From the NCBI GenBank assembly GCA_903873995.1, contig CAIQQQ010000142.1:1-60821 (forward strand): 60,821 bases of DNA, given 5' to 3'. The translations under genes and the position numbers were made by a program. This DNA comes from an uncultured Rhodospirillales bacterium (GTDB lineage: Bacteria > Pseudomonadota > Alphaproteobacteria > Acetobacterales > Acetobacteraceae). Below, piece by piece: positions 11,489 through 20,135 of the stretch. A model generated the notes under the pieces. It saw nothing but the letters and a program-made list of their open reading frames with translations, had not been told where the DNA came from and ran no database searches. Position 1 is the stretch's first letter, and each line of letters begins with the position of its first letter.

Positions 11489-12058
11489 ATGAGCCACACG
11501 CTGGACGACGTGATACCGGTCGGTGTCACTGTGACCTTCATGCGGATGGACCGCGCGCCAGACGATCCGGCGCCACCTTTGCCCCCGGGCGTTGCGGTGC
11601 GCAGGCTAAGCCATTGCTCGGTGCCGCAATATCGCACGCTGTACAACACGGTCGGTGCGCCGTATGTCTGGTGGCTCCGGCGTATCCTGCCGGACGCCCA
11701 CCTCGCCGGACTTCTGCGCAGCCCCGCGGTTTCGATCCACGTCCTGTCGCAGGACGGTGTGGATGGCGGCTTCTACGAGCTCGACGCGTCGCACTGGCCG
11801 GCTGTCAATCTCAGCTATTTCGGCCTGATGCCGCATGCCGTAGGCCTCGGGTTCGGCTATGCCTTCCTGCGCCACGCCGTGGCCAACGGCTTCGGCATGG
11901 GCGCCCGCGCGATGACGGTCAACACCTGCACCGCGGACCATCCCCGCGCGCTGCCGGCCTATCTGCGCGCTGGCTTCCGCGTGGTGCGCCAGGTGCGCGA
12001 GCAGTGGGACGTGCCGGTGAGCCTGGGTCTGGTCATCCCCGATCACCTGCGCCTGTGA
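11489..12058 (+). CDS. GNAT family acetyltransferase
   Basis: A 189-residue protein with the general look of a GCN5-related N-acetyltransferase. Strands and helices around GGFYELDA, LSYFGLMPHAVGLGFGYAFL and the C-terminal MTVNTCTADHPRALPAYLRAGF match the acetyl-CoA binding and substrate parts of the fold. The ARAMTVNTCT-DHPRAL-YLRAGF pattern recurs in alphaproteobacterial GNAT proteins; the substrate is unknown. ATG 11489 is chosen because GGGAG lies about 7 bases upstream; an in-frame start at 11465 would overlap rpoD. It is followed by the membrane glycosyltransferase gene after 13 bp. Confidence 0.8.
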   Translation: MSHTLDDVIPVGVTVTFMRMDRAPDDPAPPLPPGVAVRRLSHCSVPQYRTLYNTVGAPYVWWLRRILPDAHLAGLLRSPAVSIHVLSQDGVDGGFYELDASHWPAVNLSYFGLMPHAVGLGFGYAFLRHAVANGFGMGARAMTVNTCTADHPRALPAYLRAGFRVVRQVREQWDVPVSLGLVIPDHLRL

Positions 12059-12071
12059 CTGGGCCTGCCCG

Positions 12072-13442
12072 ATGACGCGGCTTCGCCTGCCGGCCTGGCT
12101 CGCGGCCGTTTCGGTTATCTGCGTTGTGCTGGTGGTTGCGGCCGCCCGCAGCCGCATCCTGCCGCTGTCGGTCGGCGACCAGCAATTCTATATTGGCATC
12201 GCCTACGACATTCGCCACGAGGGCGTGTTCACCAACGGCTTCGTGTTCGCCGAGGAGCCGGACGAAGCGCCGCACCCGCCCGGCATGCGCTTCACCCCTT
12301 TGTATCCTGCCTTCCTCGCGACAATCGCAGCACTCGATCCCGGCTTCGACCGCGCGCTGGACTGCGTGGCGGCATCGCATGGCCAGGATGCCGGCTGCCC
12401 CCGAGACGCACCGGTGCTGCGCTCCCTGCAATACGCGATGATCGCCTGGGTGTTCTGGCTGGTGTGGTGGCTGGCGCGCCGGCTGGCGCAGGACGAACTC
12501 ACCGGCTGGCTGGCGCTCGGACTGTCGTTCGCCTGTTTGCCGATGCTGTCGGCCTATGCCAACAACGCCATGACCGAGATCGCGGCGCTGACTTTGGCGG
12601 TCTCGGCGATCGCCGCGGGTGTGGCCGGACTCCCTGGGCGCATTCCCGGGTTCGCGGTGGCCCGACTCTGCGCCGGCGCTGCTGCCATGACCAGGCCTGC
12701 CTTTCTGTTCGCGTGGGTCGCGGCACCTCTTGCCGCCGTGCTGCTCGCTCGCACGCGCCACCGGCCGCTCTGGCTCGGCTGCCTCGCCTTCTGGCTGGCC
12801 GGTGCCGTGCTGATCGCGCCATGGGTGCTGCGCAACGCGCTGGTGCTGGGCACGCCTGGCCTCACAGCCGGCTATGGCCCGCAGGTGCTGGTGCAGCGCC
12901 TGGCGTTTGACCAGATGACCTGGTTCGAATGGCGCCTCGCCTTCCTGTGCTGGCTGCCGGACGGCAACGGCCTTGGTAACCTGCTGTTCGGCCACGGCGC
13001 CTGCCACCGCTACGGCTGGAGCGACACGCCCGACACGTTCTACGAGATCGGCAACGGCCCGCTCATGCAAAGCGCGCTGGCGGCGGCAGGCGGGTGGAAC
13101 GGCATGATGCCCTTCATGGTCCGCACCATGATCCTGCCCGACCTCATCAAATACATCGCCGTGACCCTGCCGCTCGCCCTGCGCGGCGCGTTCATCGTCC
13201 ATTGGTGGGGCTTCCTGCTGGCGCCGGTCTGTGCCGCCGCGACCGTCACCGCCCTGGTCCGCCGGAACGCCGCCTTCCTCATGGTCAGCCTCGCCCCATG
13301 GTTCATGCTGCTGCTGTCTGCGGCCGTCGCGGTGAACCAGGAACGCTACAATCACCTGCTTCTGGTGCCCTACGCGATCAGCGGCGCTGTCATCATCCGG
13401 CGCTATCTCGGCACGCGCGGGAATGACACGGTCGCGTCATGA
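12072..13442 (+). CDS. Multi-pass membrane protein, GT-C (ArnT/PMT-like) glycosyltransferase family
   Basis: A 456-residue integral membrane protein with about ten hydrophobic segments. After the first membrane segment it has VGDQQFYIGIAYDIRHEG, which places acidic residues in the first large periplasmic loop as in GT39/GT-C enzymes that use polyprenyl-phosphate sugars. A later loop has the HPPGMRFTPLYPAFLATIAAL motif, also typical. The sugar donor and acceptor cannot be read from the sequence. It sits between a GNAT gene and an exported phosphatase-like gene on the same strand. A GTG or ATG upstream of 12072 would overlap the GNAT gene, so the listed start is preferred. Confidence 0.75.
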   Translation: MTRLRLPAWLAAVSVICVVLVVAAARSRILPLSVGDQQFYIGIAYDIRHEGVFTNGFVFAEEPDEAPHPPGMRFTPLYPAFLATIAALDPGFDRALDCVAASHGQDAGCPRDAPVLRSLQYAMIAWVFWLVWWLARRLAQDELTGWLALGLSFACLPMLSAYANNAMTEIAALTLAVSAIAAGVAGLPGRIPGFAVARLCAGAAAMTRPAFLFAWVAAPLAAVLLARTRHRPLWLGCLAFWLAGAVLIAPWVLRNALVLGTPGLTAGYGPQVLVQRLAFDQMTWFEWRLAFLCWLPDGNGLGNLLFGHGACHRYGWSDTPDTFYEIGNGPLMQSALAAAGGWNGMMPFMVRTMILPDLIKYIAVTLPLALRGAFIVHWWGFLLAPVCAAATVTALVRRNAAFLMVSLAPWFMLLLSAAVAVNQERYNHLLLVPYAISGAVIIRRYLGTRGNDTVAS

Positions 13443-13457
13443 CATCGGAGAGACCTC

Positions 13458-13997
13458 ATGTTCGCCCTCGCCCGCCGCTCGCTCGCAGCCCTGCTGTGCC
13501 TTACGATCGTTAGCACCGCCATGGCCGCTGACCGCCCGACCCGCATCGCGTTCGTCGACACCGGCAACACCGGCCGCTCCGTCACGTCGGAGGCGCTGGC
13601 ATTGGATGGGGTCCGCAAAGGCAATCTAAACATCCAGGTCATCTCACGCGCGGTCGATCTCAACCCCTACAACCTCGTCCCTGAAGCCAACGCCGAAGCC
13701 CTGCTGAAACAGCGCGGCATCGATGTCTCGGCTCACCGCGCCGCCCCGCTCACCGCGGCGGACATCAAATATTCCGACCTCATCCTGACGGCCACGACCC
13801 GCCACAAGGAACTGATCATCGCAGCATTCCCGGCTGCCGCCGCCAAAACCCACACAATGGCCGAATACGCGACCGGAACGTCCGTCGATATCGACGATGC
13901 CTTCGGCAAAGACATGGCCTTCTACGAGCACGTGCTCGGCCAGATCGAAAGCTACATGCCCGCCGTGCTCACCAAGGCCGCGTCGCTCTCGAAGTAA
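13458..13997 (+). CDS. Exported low-molecular-weight phosphatase-like protein lacking the catalytic cysteine
   Basis: A 179-residue protein with an N-terminal signal peptide (MFALARRSLAALLCLTIVST, cleavage after AMA). The mature part follows the low-molecular-weight protein tyrosine phosphatase fold: a P-loop-like FVDTGNTGRSVTSE at residues 32-45, then SAHRAAPLTAADI, then DIDDAFGKDMAFYEHVLGQIE near the end, where the family has its DP general acid. In active enzymes the loop reads C-x5-R-S. Here residue 34 is Asp in place of the nucleophilic Cys, while Arg40 and Ser41 remain. It is therefore probably not a phosphatase; a binding role in the periplasm is one possibility. It starts 15 bp after the glycosyltransferase gene. 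Confidence 0.8.
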   Translation: MFALARRSLAALLCLTIVSTAMAADRPTRIAFVDTGNTGRSVTSEALALDGVRKGNLNIQVISRAVDLNPYNLVPEANAEALLKQRGIDVSAHRAAPLTAADIKYSDLILTATTRHKELIIAAFPAAAAKTHTMAEYATGTSVDIDDAFGKDMAFYEHVLGQIESYMPAVLTKAASLSK

Positions 13998-14005
13998 GGA
14001 AGGCC

Positions 14006-14041
14006 AGGGCTCTGCCCTGGACCCGCAAAGGGCAGAGCCCT
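14006..14041. repeat. Inverted repeat (13-bp arms, 10-base loop)
   Basis: AGGGCTCTGCCCT (14006-14018) pairs perfectly with AGGGCAGAGCCCT (14029-14041). It lies 9 bases after the stop of the phosphatase-like gene and is followed by TTGAA rather than a long T run. From memory, repeats of the form GGGCTCTGCCCTGGACCCGC are widespread between genes in Acetobacteraceae. It may be a dispersed intergenic repeat that also serves as a terminator. Confidence 0.7.
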
Positions 14042-14073
14042 TTGAAGCCATTACATTCAAATCCCCATAGAAC

Positions 14074-14120
14074 GGGGGCATACCCGACGGAACGTTAGAC
14101 CCGTCGGGTATGCCCCCTTT
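14074..14120. terminator. Bidirectional-type terminator hairpin
   Basis: A perfect 17-bp stem, GGGGGCATACCCGACGG (14074-14090) with CCGTCGGGTATGCCCCC (14101-14117), encloses a 10-base loop. It is followed by TTTCTTCCTTTCT on the plus strand. It sits between the convergent phosphatase-like gene and the SDR gene, so it is well placed to stop both transcripts. Confidence 0.8.
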
Positions 14121-14129
14121 CTTCCTTTC

Positions 14130-14891
14130 TCAAGCCGAAGTGTACCCGTCATCCGCAGCGATGATGCTGCCGTTCAGGAATCGCGCAGGCTCGCCGGCGC
14201 AGAGCAGAAGAAGGAGGCCGTCGAGGTCTCTGGGTTCGCCGAGGCGGCGTCTGGGGAGGCTGGCGAGAAGTTTGCGGCCGCCTTCGGCGCCGACGAAGTC
14301 TTCGCTGATTTCGGTGGCGATGTAGCCGGGGCAGATGGCGTTGGTGTTGATGCCGTAGCGCCCCCATTCGCGGGCCATGGCGTGGGTCATCTGTATCATG
14401 GCGGCCTTGGACATGGAGTAGGTACCGAGCTGGCCCAAGGCGCGCAGGCCCGCGATGGAGGCGATGTTGACGATGCGGCCTTCGATACGGTGGGCGATCA
14501 TCTGCCTTGCTGCGGCCTGGGCCATGAAGAACGCGCCTTTGAGATTGGTGTTCATCACGTCGTCGTAGTCGGCCTCGCTTACCTCCTCGAGCCGGGCCTG
14601 GCGGCTGATGCCGGCGTTGTTGACGAGAATGCCGATCGGGCCGAGTTCGGCTTCGGCGCGCGCGGCGGCGTACTTGACGGAAGCGAGGGAGGCCACGTCG
14701 AGTGGCACGGTGATCGCCTCTGCGCCGTCCTCGCGCAGCTCGGAGGCCAAGGCCGCGAGGCGGTCTTCGCGCCTGGCTGCGAGCACGAGCTTGGCGCCGG
14801 CGGCGGCCAGCACGCGTGCGAAACGGGCGCCGAGACCGGAGCTGGCGCCAGTGACGAGGGCTGTGCGGCCTGCGATGCCGGCCTCGCTCAT
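14130..14891 (-). CDS. SDR family oxidoreductase
   Basis: Short-chain dehydrogenase/reductase, 253 residues, NAD(P)-dependent. It has the Rossmann glycine motif TGASSGLG (residues 15-22), NNAG near residue 90, the catalytic Ser in NIASIAG, and the catalytic YSMSK. The basic RR of AARREDR after strand 2 favours NADP(H). It overlaps the upstream nitronate monooxygenase gene by ATGA, which indicates translational coupling. The substrate is unknown; with the divergent acyl-CoA catabolic operon beginning about 1 kb away, a hydroxyacyl or ketoacyl substrate is possible. Confidence 0.93.
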   Translation of the reverse strand: MSEAGIAGRTALVTGASSGLGARFARVLAAAGAKLVLAARREDRLAALASELREDGAEAITVPLDVASLASVKYAAARAEAELGPIGILVNNAGISRQARLEEVSEADYDDVMNTNLKGAFFMAQAAARQMIAHRIEGRIVNIASIAGLRALGQLGTYSMSKAAMIQMTHAMAREWGRYGINTNAICPGYIATEISEDFVGAEGGRKLLASLPRRRLGEPRDLDGLLLLLCAGEPARFLNGSIIAADDGYTSA

Positions 14892-15838
14892 GCCGCGATC
14901 CTGTCGCGGGCCTGGCGGTATTCGCGTGCGAGGCGGTCGATCAGCTCGGCTGCCGGCACCACGGCCTGCACGGCGCCCACACCCTGTCCGGCGCCCCAGA
15001 TGTCTTTCCAGGCCCGGTTGTTGCCTTCCCGGAAGCTCATCGCGGATTTGTCCGATTCCGGGAGGTTGTCCGGGTCCAGGCCCGCGCGGGCGAGGCTTGG
15101 CTTGAGGTAGTTGCCGTGCACGCCGGTGATGAGGTTGGTATAGACGATGTCGGATGCGGCACTTTCCACGATCATCTCCTTATAGCCTGGGGCGGCATTG
15201 GCCTCGTCGGTGGCGATGAAGGCAGAGCCGATATAAGCGAGATCGGCCCCTATCGCCTGGGCGGCGAGGATGGCGCCGCCGGTGGCGATCGCGCCGGAGA
15301 GGGCCACGGGGCCGTCAAACCACGCGCGGATCTCCTGGATTAGCGCGAAGGGCGAGATCGTGCCGGCATGCCCGCCAGCACCGGCGGCCACCGCGATCAG
15401 CCCGTCCGCACCTTTTTCGATCGCCTTGCGGGCGAAGGCGTTGCTGATCACGTCGTGCAGCACGATGCCGCCATAGGAATGCGCCGCCTCGTTCACCTCG
15501 ACGCGGGCGCCGAGCGAGGTGATGATTATCGGCACCTGGTGGCGCACGCACACCTCCAGATCGTGCTCCAGCCGATCGTTGGAGCGATGGACGATCTGGT
15601 TGACCGCGAAGGGCGCCGCCTTGTGGTCGGGGTGTTTCGCATCGTGTTCGCCAAGCTCGCCCGCGATCCGGCGCAGCCACTCGTCGAGCTGGTGCTTGGG
15701 CCGTGCGTTCAGCGCCGGAAAGCTGCCGACAATACCGGCCTTGCACTGCGCGATCACCAGATCGGGATTGGAGATGATGAACAGCGGCGAGCCGATCACC
15801 GGCAGCCGGAGGTGCTGCAGGAGGGGTGGCAAAGACAT
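14888..15838 (-). CDS. Nitronate monooxygenase (2-nitropropane dioxygenase family)
   Basis: FMN-dependent TIM-barrel enzyme, 316 residues, that oxidises alkyl nitronates; some relatives act in fatty acid metabolism. It has the N-terminal LRLPVIGSPLFIISNPDLVIA, the central GADGLIAVAAGAGGHAG with the conserved His of the AGGHxG motif, then AIATGGAILAAQAIGADLAYIGSAF, which is the phosphate-binding part. ATG 15838 is used because homology begins there; the upstream extension to 15925 is not family-like. It is the first gene of a two-gene unit with the SDR and is divergent from the Liv operon. Confidence 0.92.
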   Translation of the reverse strand: MSLPPLLQHLRLPVIGSPLFIISNPDLVIAQCKAGIVGSFPALNARPKHQLDEWLRRIAGELGEHDAKHPDHKAAPFAVNQIVHRSNDRLEHDLEVCVRHQVPIIITSLGARVEVNEAAHSYGGIVLHDVISNAFARKAIEKGADGLIAVAAGAGGHAGTISPFALIQEIRAWFDGPVALSGAIATGGAILAAQAIGADLAYIGSAFIATDEANAAPGYKEMIVESAASDIVYTNLITGVHGNYLKPSLARAGLDPDNLPESDKSAMSFREGNNRAWKDIWGAGQGVGAVQAVVPAAELIDRLAREYRQARDRIAA

Positions 15839-15986
15839 CGCGACGTTTCCCGGTGCGTTATGGCAGCAACCCTGCCACGCGGGCGGGGACGCTCCAAGAT
15901 CGGAATTGACGAGCGGCCTTTGCACGCTTCAGTCTGTGCCCAACCGGCGCGATAACGACCGGGCAGAACAATGAGGGAGTGTGTCC
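15839..15986. promoter_or_regulatory. Divergent promoter region of the nitronate monooxygenase and Liv operons
   Basis: This 148-bp non-coding gap must hold promoters for both directions. A TTGACG at 15906-15911 could be a -35 element for the plus-strand operon, but no good -10 is evident at the expected spacing. GAGGGAG at about 15973-15979 is the ribosome site that fixes the substrate-binding protein start at 15987. Confidence 0.4.
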
Positions 15987-17210
15987 ATGCGCCTCGGTCA
16001 TGCCGCGGCCGCCGTGATGGCGGTATGCCTGTCTGCCGGCCCGGTCTGGGCCGATGAGGTCGTCAAATTCGCGCTGATCGATCCGATGAGCGGCTCCTTC
16101 GCCGCCACCGGCCGCCTCGGCGAGCAGCATTTCCGGTTCGCCATGGACCGCATCAACGAGTCCGGCGCCGCCGGCCCAGGCCGCAAGTTCGATCTTGTGG
16201 TGCTGGACAACGAGGTGAGCCCCGAGAAGAGCCTGGTGCTGCTGCGCAAGGCGATCGATGACGGGGTGCACTACATCACCCAGGGCAACGGCTCCTCGGT
16301 CGCCTTCGCGCTCACCGATGCGATCGCCAAGAACAACAAGCGCGATCCAGCCCGCTCGGCGATGTTTCTTAACTACGCGGCGGTCGATCCGGCGCTGACC
16401 AACGCGAAGTGCAACTGGTGGCATTTCCGCTTCGACGCGGACAGCGACATGAAGATGCGCGCGATGTCGTCCTATATCCTAACGCGCAAAGACCTGCATA
16501 AGGTCTATGTCTTCAATCAGGATTACTCTTTCGGCCAGTCCGTCGAGCGCGGCGCCAAGGAGATGCTGACCGGCAAGCGCGATGACCTGCAGATCGTGGG
16601 TGCGGAGCGCGTGCCCTTGGGCAAGGTCAAGGATTTCACCCCCTATATTCAGAAGATGCAGGCCGCCGGCGCCGATGCGGTCGTCACCGGCAACTGGGGC
16701 GCCGATCTGGCTTTGCTGGTCAAGGCAGCCAATGACAGCGGCTTCAAGGGCACATTCTTCACATATTACCTCGGCTCGACCGAGGTGATCACCGAGGTCG
16801 GTCAGGCCGGCCGCGGTGACGCCCAGATCAGCGAGTGGCACGCGAACGTGGATTCGGCCCCGATCGAGGAGATGGCCGCTGCGTTCGAGGCCAAATACCA
16901 TCAGGCGTTCTATTACTGGCGCGTCGTCAACATGCTGGACATGACGGCCGCCGCGATGAAGCAGGCCAACTCTTCCGATCCGGAGAAGGTGGGCAAGGTG
17001 CTGGCCGGCATGAACTTCCACAACCCGCTCGGTGACGTGTCGATGCGGGCTGATAACCATCAGTTGCTGCAGCCGATGTTCATCTCGGTGCTGGAGCCCG
17101 GCGTCAAGCACGTGTTCCCTGAGGTGAACATGGGTTTCCGCACCATTGGCCGGATCGAGCCGGATCAGACACGCATGGCCACCACCTGCTCGCTCGCCAA
17201 TCCCTCCTGA
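15987..17210 (+). CDS. ABC transporter substrate-binding protein, Liv family
   Basis: Periplasmic binding protein for a Liv/HAAT-type importer, 407 residues. Its signal peptide is MRLGHAAAAVMAVCLSAGPVWA. The mature chain begins DEVVKFALIDPMSGSFAATGR, the usual type I fold start, and continues with YVFNQDYSFGQSVERGAKEML and GADAVVTGNWGADLALLVKAA. ATG 15987 is preferred over GTG 15981 because GAGGGAG sits 7 bases before it. The family takes branched-chain amino acids, amides or aromatic and aliphatic acids. The downstream CoA-ligase and dehydrogenases suggest a carboxylic acid here. The stop overlaps the permease start. Confidence 0.92.
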   Translation: MRLGHAAAAVMAVCLSAGPVWADEVVKFALIDPMSGSFAATGRLGEQHFRFAMDRINESGAAGPGRKFDLVVLDNEVSPEKSLVLLRKAIDDGVHYITQGNGSSVAFALTDAIAKNNKRDPARSAMFLNYAAVDPALTNAKCNWWHFRFDADSDMKMRAMSSYILTRKDLHKVYVFNQDYSFGQSVERGAKEMLTGKRDDLQIVGAERVPLGKVKDFTPYIQKMQAAGADAVVTGNWGADLALLVKAANDSGFKGTFFTYYLGSTEVITEVGQAGRGDAQISEWHANVDSAPIEEMAAAFEAKYHQAFYYWRVVNMLDMTAAAMKQANSSDPEKVGKVLAGMNFHNPLGDVSMRADNHQLLQPMFISVLEPGVKHVFPEVNMGFRTIGRIEPDQTRMATTCSLANPS

Positions 17211-18157
17211 TGGAGCAGGGGCTGCTGGTTGTTCTCAACGGGCTGGTCTACGGCCTGCTGCTGTTCATGCTGTCGAGTGGTCTCACCTTGATCGTGGGCA
17301 TGATGGGCGTGCTGAACCTCGCTCACGCCAGCTTCTATATGCTGGGCGCGTATCTCGCCTATTCGATCAGCACGGTTGTGGGGTTCTGGCCGGCCTTGGT
17401 GCTGGCGCCACTTGCGGTCGGCGTGATCGGGGCGCTGGTCGAGCGGTACGGACTACGCCCCGTGCATCGCCACGGCCATGTGGCGGAGCTGCTCTTCACC
17501 TTCGGCTTGGCCTTCGTGATCGGCGAGATCGTGCCGCTGATCTGGGGCCGGCTGCCGGTGCCCTATCGCGTTCCGGCGGTGCTGGACGTGCCTTTGTTCG
17601 CCTTGGCCGGTACTGCTTATCCCGCGTACCGGCTGTTCATGATGCTGATATCGCTGGCGATGTTCTGCGCCCTGTTCGCGGCCCTGGCCAAGACGCGGCT
17701 CGGCCTTGTGGTACGAGCAGCACTGACGCATCCGGACATGGTGGCGATGCTGGGGCATGACGTGCCGCGCGTGTTCACCCTGGTGTTCGGCGCCGGCTGC
17801 GCGCTGGCGGGGCTTGCCGGCGTGATCGCCGGCAACGCCTTCACGACCGAACCAGGCATGGCGCGCTCGCTCGGCGCCATCGTGTTCGCCGTGGTTGTGA
17901 TGGGCGGGCTTGGCTCTCTATCCGGAGCACTTGTCGCCTCCCTGCTGATCGGCCTGGTGCAGACGGTGTCGATCGGGCTCGATCTGCCGTTCTACAAGGC
18001 GCTGTCCGCTTTGGGCATCACCGTGGATGTCGGTGGGCGGCTGCATGATCTGTGGTTGCTGAGCGTCAACCGGGCAGCGCCGGTGGTGCCTTATCTGCTG
18101 CTGGTGCTGGTCCTGGCGACGCGGCCGCGTGGGCTGTTGGGCAGCCGGTCGGCATGA
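17210..18157 (+). CDS. Branched-chain-type ABC transporter permease (LivH-like)
   Basis: A 315-residue inner-membrane permease with about eight hydrophobic segments. It shows the family N-terminus (LVVLNGLVYGLLLFMLSSGLTL, then MMGVLNLAHASFYMLGAYLAY) and the conserved cytoplasmic loop (AALTHPDMVAMLGHDVPRVF). It pairs with the LivM-like permease to form the membrane channel. The stop codon of the binding-protein gene overlaps its ATG, and its own stop overlaps the next start as ATGA. Confidence 0.95.
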   Translation: MEQGLLVVLNGLVYGLLLFMLSSGLTLIVGMMGVLNLAHASFYMLGAYLAYSISTVVGFWPALVLAPLAVGVIGALVERYGLRPVHRHGHVAELLFTFGLAFVIGEIVPLIWGRLPVPYRVPAVLDVPLFALAGTAYPAYRLFMMLISLAMFCALFAALAKTRLGLVVRAALTHPDMVAMLGHDVPRVFTLVFGAGCALAGLAGVIAGNAFTTEPGMARSLGAIVFAVVVMGGLGSLSGALVASLLIGLVQTVSIGLDLPFYKALSALGITVDVGGRLHDLWLLSVNRAAPVVPYLLLVLVLATRPRGLLGSRSA

Positions 18158-19371
18158 AGCGGTGGGCTCCTTGGATTGCGGCTGCTTTCGCCGCGCTGCT
18201 GTTACCGCATCTGTTTGCCAGCGGGTTCGGTCTGTCGCTGCTCAACCGCATGGGCATCGCGATCGTCTTCGCGCTGAGCTTCAACATGCTGCTGGGGCAG
18301 GGCGGTATGCTCGATTTCGGCCACGCCATCATGCTGGGCTTCGGCGGCTTCCTGGCGATGCACGCCATGCGTCTGGCGGGCCTGGGCTGGTTCATCCCCA
18401 CGCCGTTGCTCCCCCTCGTGGGGGCCGCCGGCGGGCTGGCGTCGGCCCTGCTGACCGGCTGGATCGCGACGAGGCGGGACCGCACGGCGTTTGCCATGAT
18501 CACCCTGGGCCTCGCCGAGCTCGTGGTGGCCGTGGTACTGATGTTTCCGTCGGTGTTCGGCGGCGAGGAAGGCATCAACGGTGACCGGTCGGACGGCCCC
18601 GCCATCCTCGGCTTCGATTTCGGCAGTCAGATGCAGGTCTATCACGTGGTCGCGGTCTGGACCTGGATCTCCGCCCTGCTGATGTGGCGCACCACTCTCA
18701 CGCCGTTGGGCAGGCTTGCCAACGCAGTGCGTGACAATCCCGAGCGGGTCGGTTTCCTGGGCTACGACCCTGCTCGCGTGCGGTTTCGCGTCTATGTCCT
18801 GTCCGGCCTGTTCGCAGGCATCGCCGGCGGGCTGCAGGCGATCAACGACGAGATCATGACCTCGGGCAATATCGGCTCGGAGGCCTCGGGCGCCGTGCTG
18901 CTGATGACCTTCATCGGCGGCATCGGCACGTTCTGGGGCCCGATCCTAGGCGCGGTGCTGATCGTGCTGCTGCAGGTGGCACTCGGCACCCTCACCGATG
19001 CTTGGCAGCTTTATTCAGGCCTGCTGTTCGTGGCGATGGTGGTGTGGGCGCCGGGCGGTCTGGCAGGCATTTTGCTTGCGCACGCGCCGGTGATGCGCGC
19101 CGGGCGGCTGGGGCAACTCGTTGGCCACTATCTCCGGCTGATTCCAGGATTTGCTCTGGCGCTGGCGGGTGTCGCCGGCCTGTCCGAGCTCGCGTTCCGT
19201 CTTGAGGCGATCCGCGGCGGCGCGTCCACCGGCAGGATTATGGGGCTTGCGATCGACGCCACGGCTGCCTGGCCATGGCTGGTCGCCGCCGTTCTGTTCT
19301 TGGCTGGCGCGGCACTCCTGAACCGCACCTTCCCGCAGGCCCGTGCGGCCTGGCAGGCGGCCGCGCAATGA
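18154..19371 (+). CDS. Branched-chain-type ABC transporter permease (LivM-like)
   Basis: A 405-residue inner-membrane permease. The family core SFNMLLGQGGMLDFGHAIMLG is near residues 45-65, and the cytoplasmic coupling loop is LANAVRDNPERVGFLGYDP. The N-terminal 300 residues match LivM; the C-terminal 100 residues add further hydrophobic segments and look like an extension. ATG 18154 is chosen for the ATGA overlap with the LivH-like gene and because MKRWAPWIAAAFAALLL is a plausible first membrane segment. Confidence 0.95.
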   Translation: MKRWAPWIAAAFAALLLPHLFASGFGLSLLNRMGIAIVFALSFNMLLGQGGMLDFGHAIMLGFGGFLAMHAMRLAGLGWFIPTPLLPLVGAAGGLASALLTGWIATRRDRTAFAMITLGLAELVVAVVLMFPSVFGGEEGINGDRSDGPAILGFDFGSQMQVYHVVAVWTWISALLMWRTTLTPLGRLANAVRDNPERVGFLGYDPARVRFRVYVLSGLFAGIAGGLQAINDEIMTSGNIGSEASGAVLLMTFIGGIGTFWGPILGAVLIVLLQVALGTLTDAWQLYSGLLFVAMVVWAPGGLAGILLAHAPVMRAGRLGQLVGHYLRLIPGFALALAGVAGLSELAFRLEAIRGGASTGRIMGLAIDATAAWPWLVAAVLFLAGAALLNRTFPQARAAWQAAAQ

Positions 19372-20135
19372 ATGACCCCGGGAGTGGACTTATCGTCACC
19401 GGCCTGCGCAAAAGCTTCGGCGCGCTGGAGATCATCAAGGGCGTCGAACTCTCCGTGGCCAAAGGCGAGCGCCACGCCGTGATCGGCCCGAACGGCGCCG
19501 GCAAATCCACCCTGTTCCACCTCATCACCGGCCGCTTCCCCGCAAGCGACGGTCGCATCGAACTGGACGGGACGGACATCACCGGCTGGTCCGCCCACCA
19601 GATCTTCCGCGCCGGCCTCGCCCGCAGCTTCCAGGTGACCAGCCTGTTTCCCAAACTCTCCGTGTTCGAGAACCTGCGCTGCGGCGCCATGCGCAATTTC
19701 GGCGCCGGCGTGTCGGTCTTCCGCCTGCTGGACGGCTTCCGCCCGCTGGCCGAACAGGCCGAACGCACGATGGAGGCACTTGGCCTCACCCATCGCCGCC
19801 ACGTCGCCGCCGGCAGCCTCGCCTATGCCGAGCAGCGCGCGCTGGAGATCGGCGTCGCCATCGCCGGCGGCGCCCACACCATCCTCCTCGACGAGCCGAC
19901 CGCCGGCATGAGCCGGACCGAGACCGAGCGCGCCGTCGCACTCATCCGCAAGGTCACCGAAGGCCGCACGCTGGTGATGATCGAGCATGATCTCGGCGTT
20001 GTGTTCGATCTCGCTGACCGCATATCCGTACTGGCGGATGGAAAGGTGATCGCCTCCGGCCCGCCCGACCAGGTGCGCGGAGACGCGGCGGTGCGCACCG
20101 CCTATCTGGGGGCTGCGGCCGAGGTGCTCACCTGA
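19368..20135 (+). CDS. ABC transporter ATP-binding protein (LivG-like)
   Basis: ATPase subunit, 255 residues. Walker A is GPNGAGKST near residue 43. The C-loop region is degenerate: AAGSLAYAEQRALEIGVAIA replaces the usual LSYGEQ. Walker B is HTILLDEPTAGMS. The switch histidine is in MIEHDLGVVF. ATG 19368 overlaps the LivM-like stop by ATGA and begins at the homology start; an in-frame upstream start at 19275 lies within livM and is not credible. It pairs with the LivF-like subunit that follows with a one-base overlap. Confidence 0.95.
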   Translation: MNDPGSGLIVTGLRKSFGALEIIKGVELSVAKGERHAVIGPNGAGKSTLFHLITGRFPASDGRIELDGTDITGWSAHQIFRAGLARSFQVTSLFPKLSVFENLRCGAMRNFGAGVSVFRLLDGFRPLAEQAERTMEALGLTHRRHVAAGSLAYAEQRALEIGVAIAGGAHTILLDEPTAGMSRTETERAVALIRKVTEGRTLVMIEHDLGVVFDLADRISVLADGKVIASGPPDQVRGDAAVRTAYLGAAAEVLT

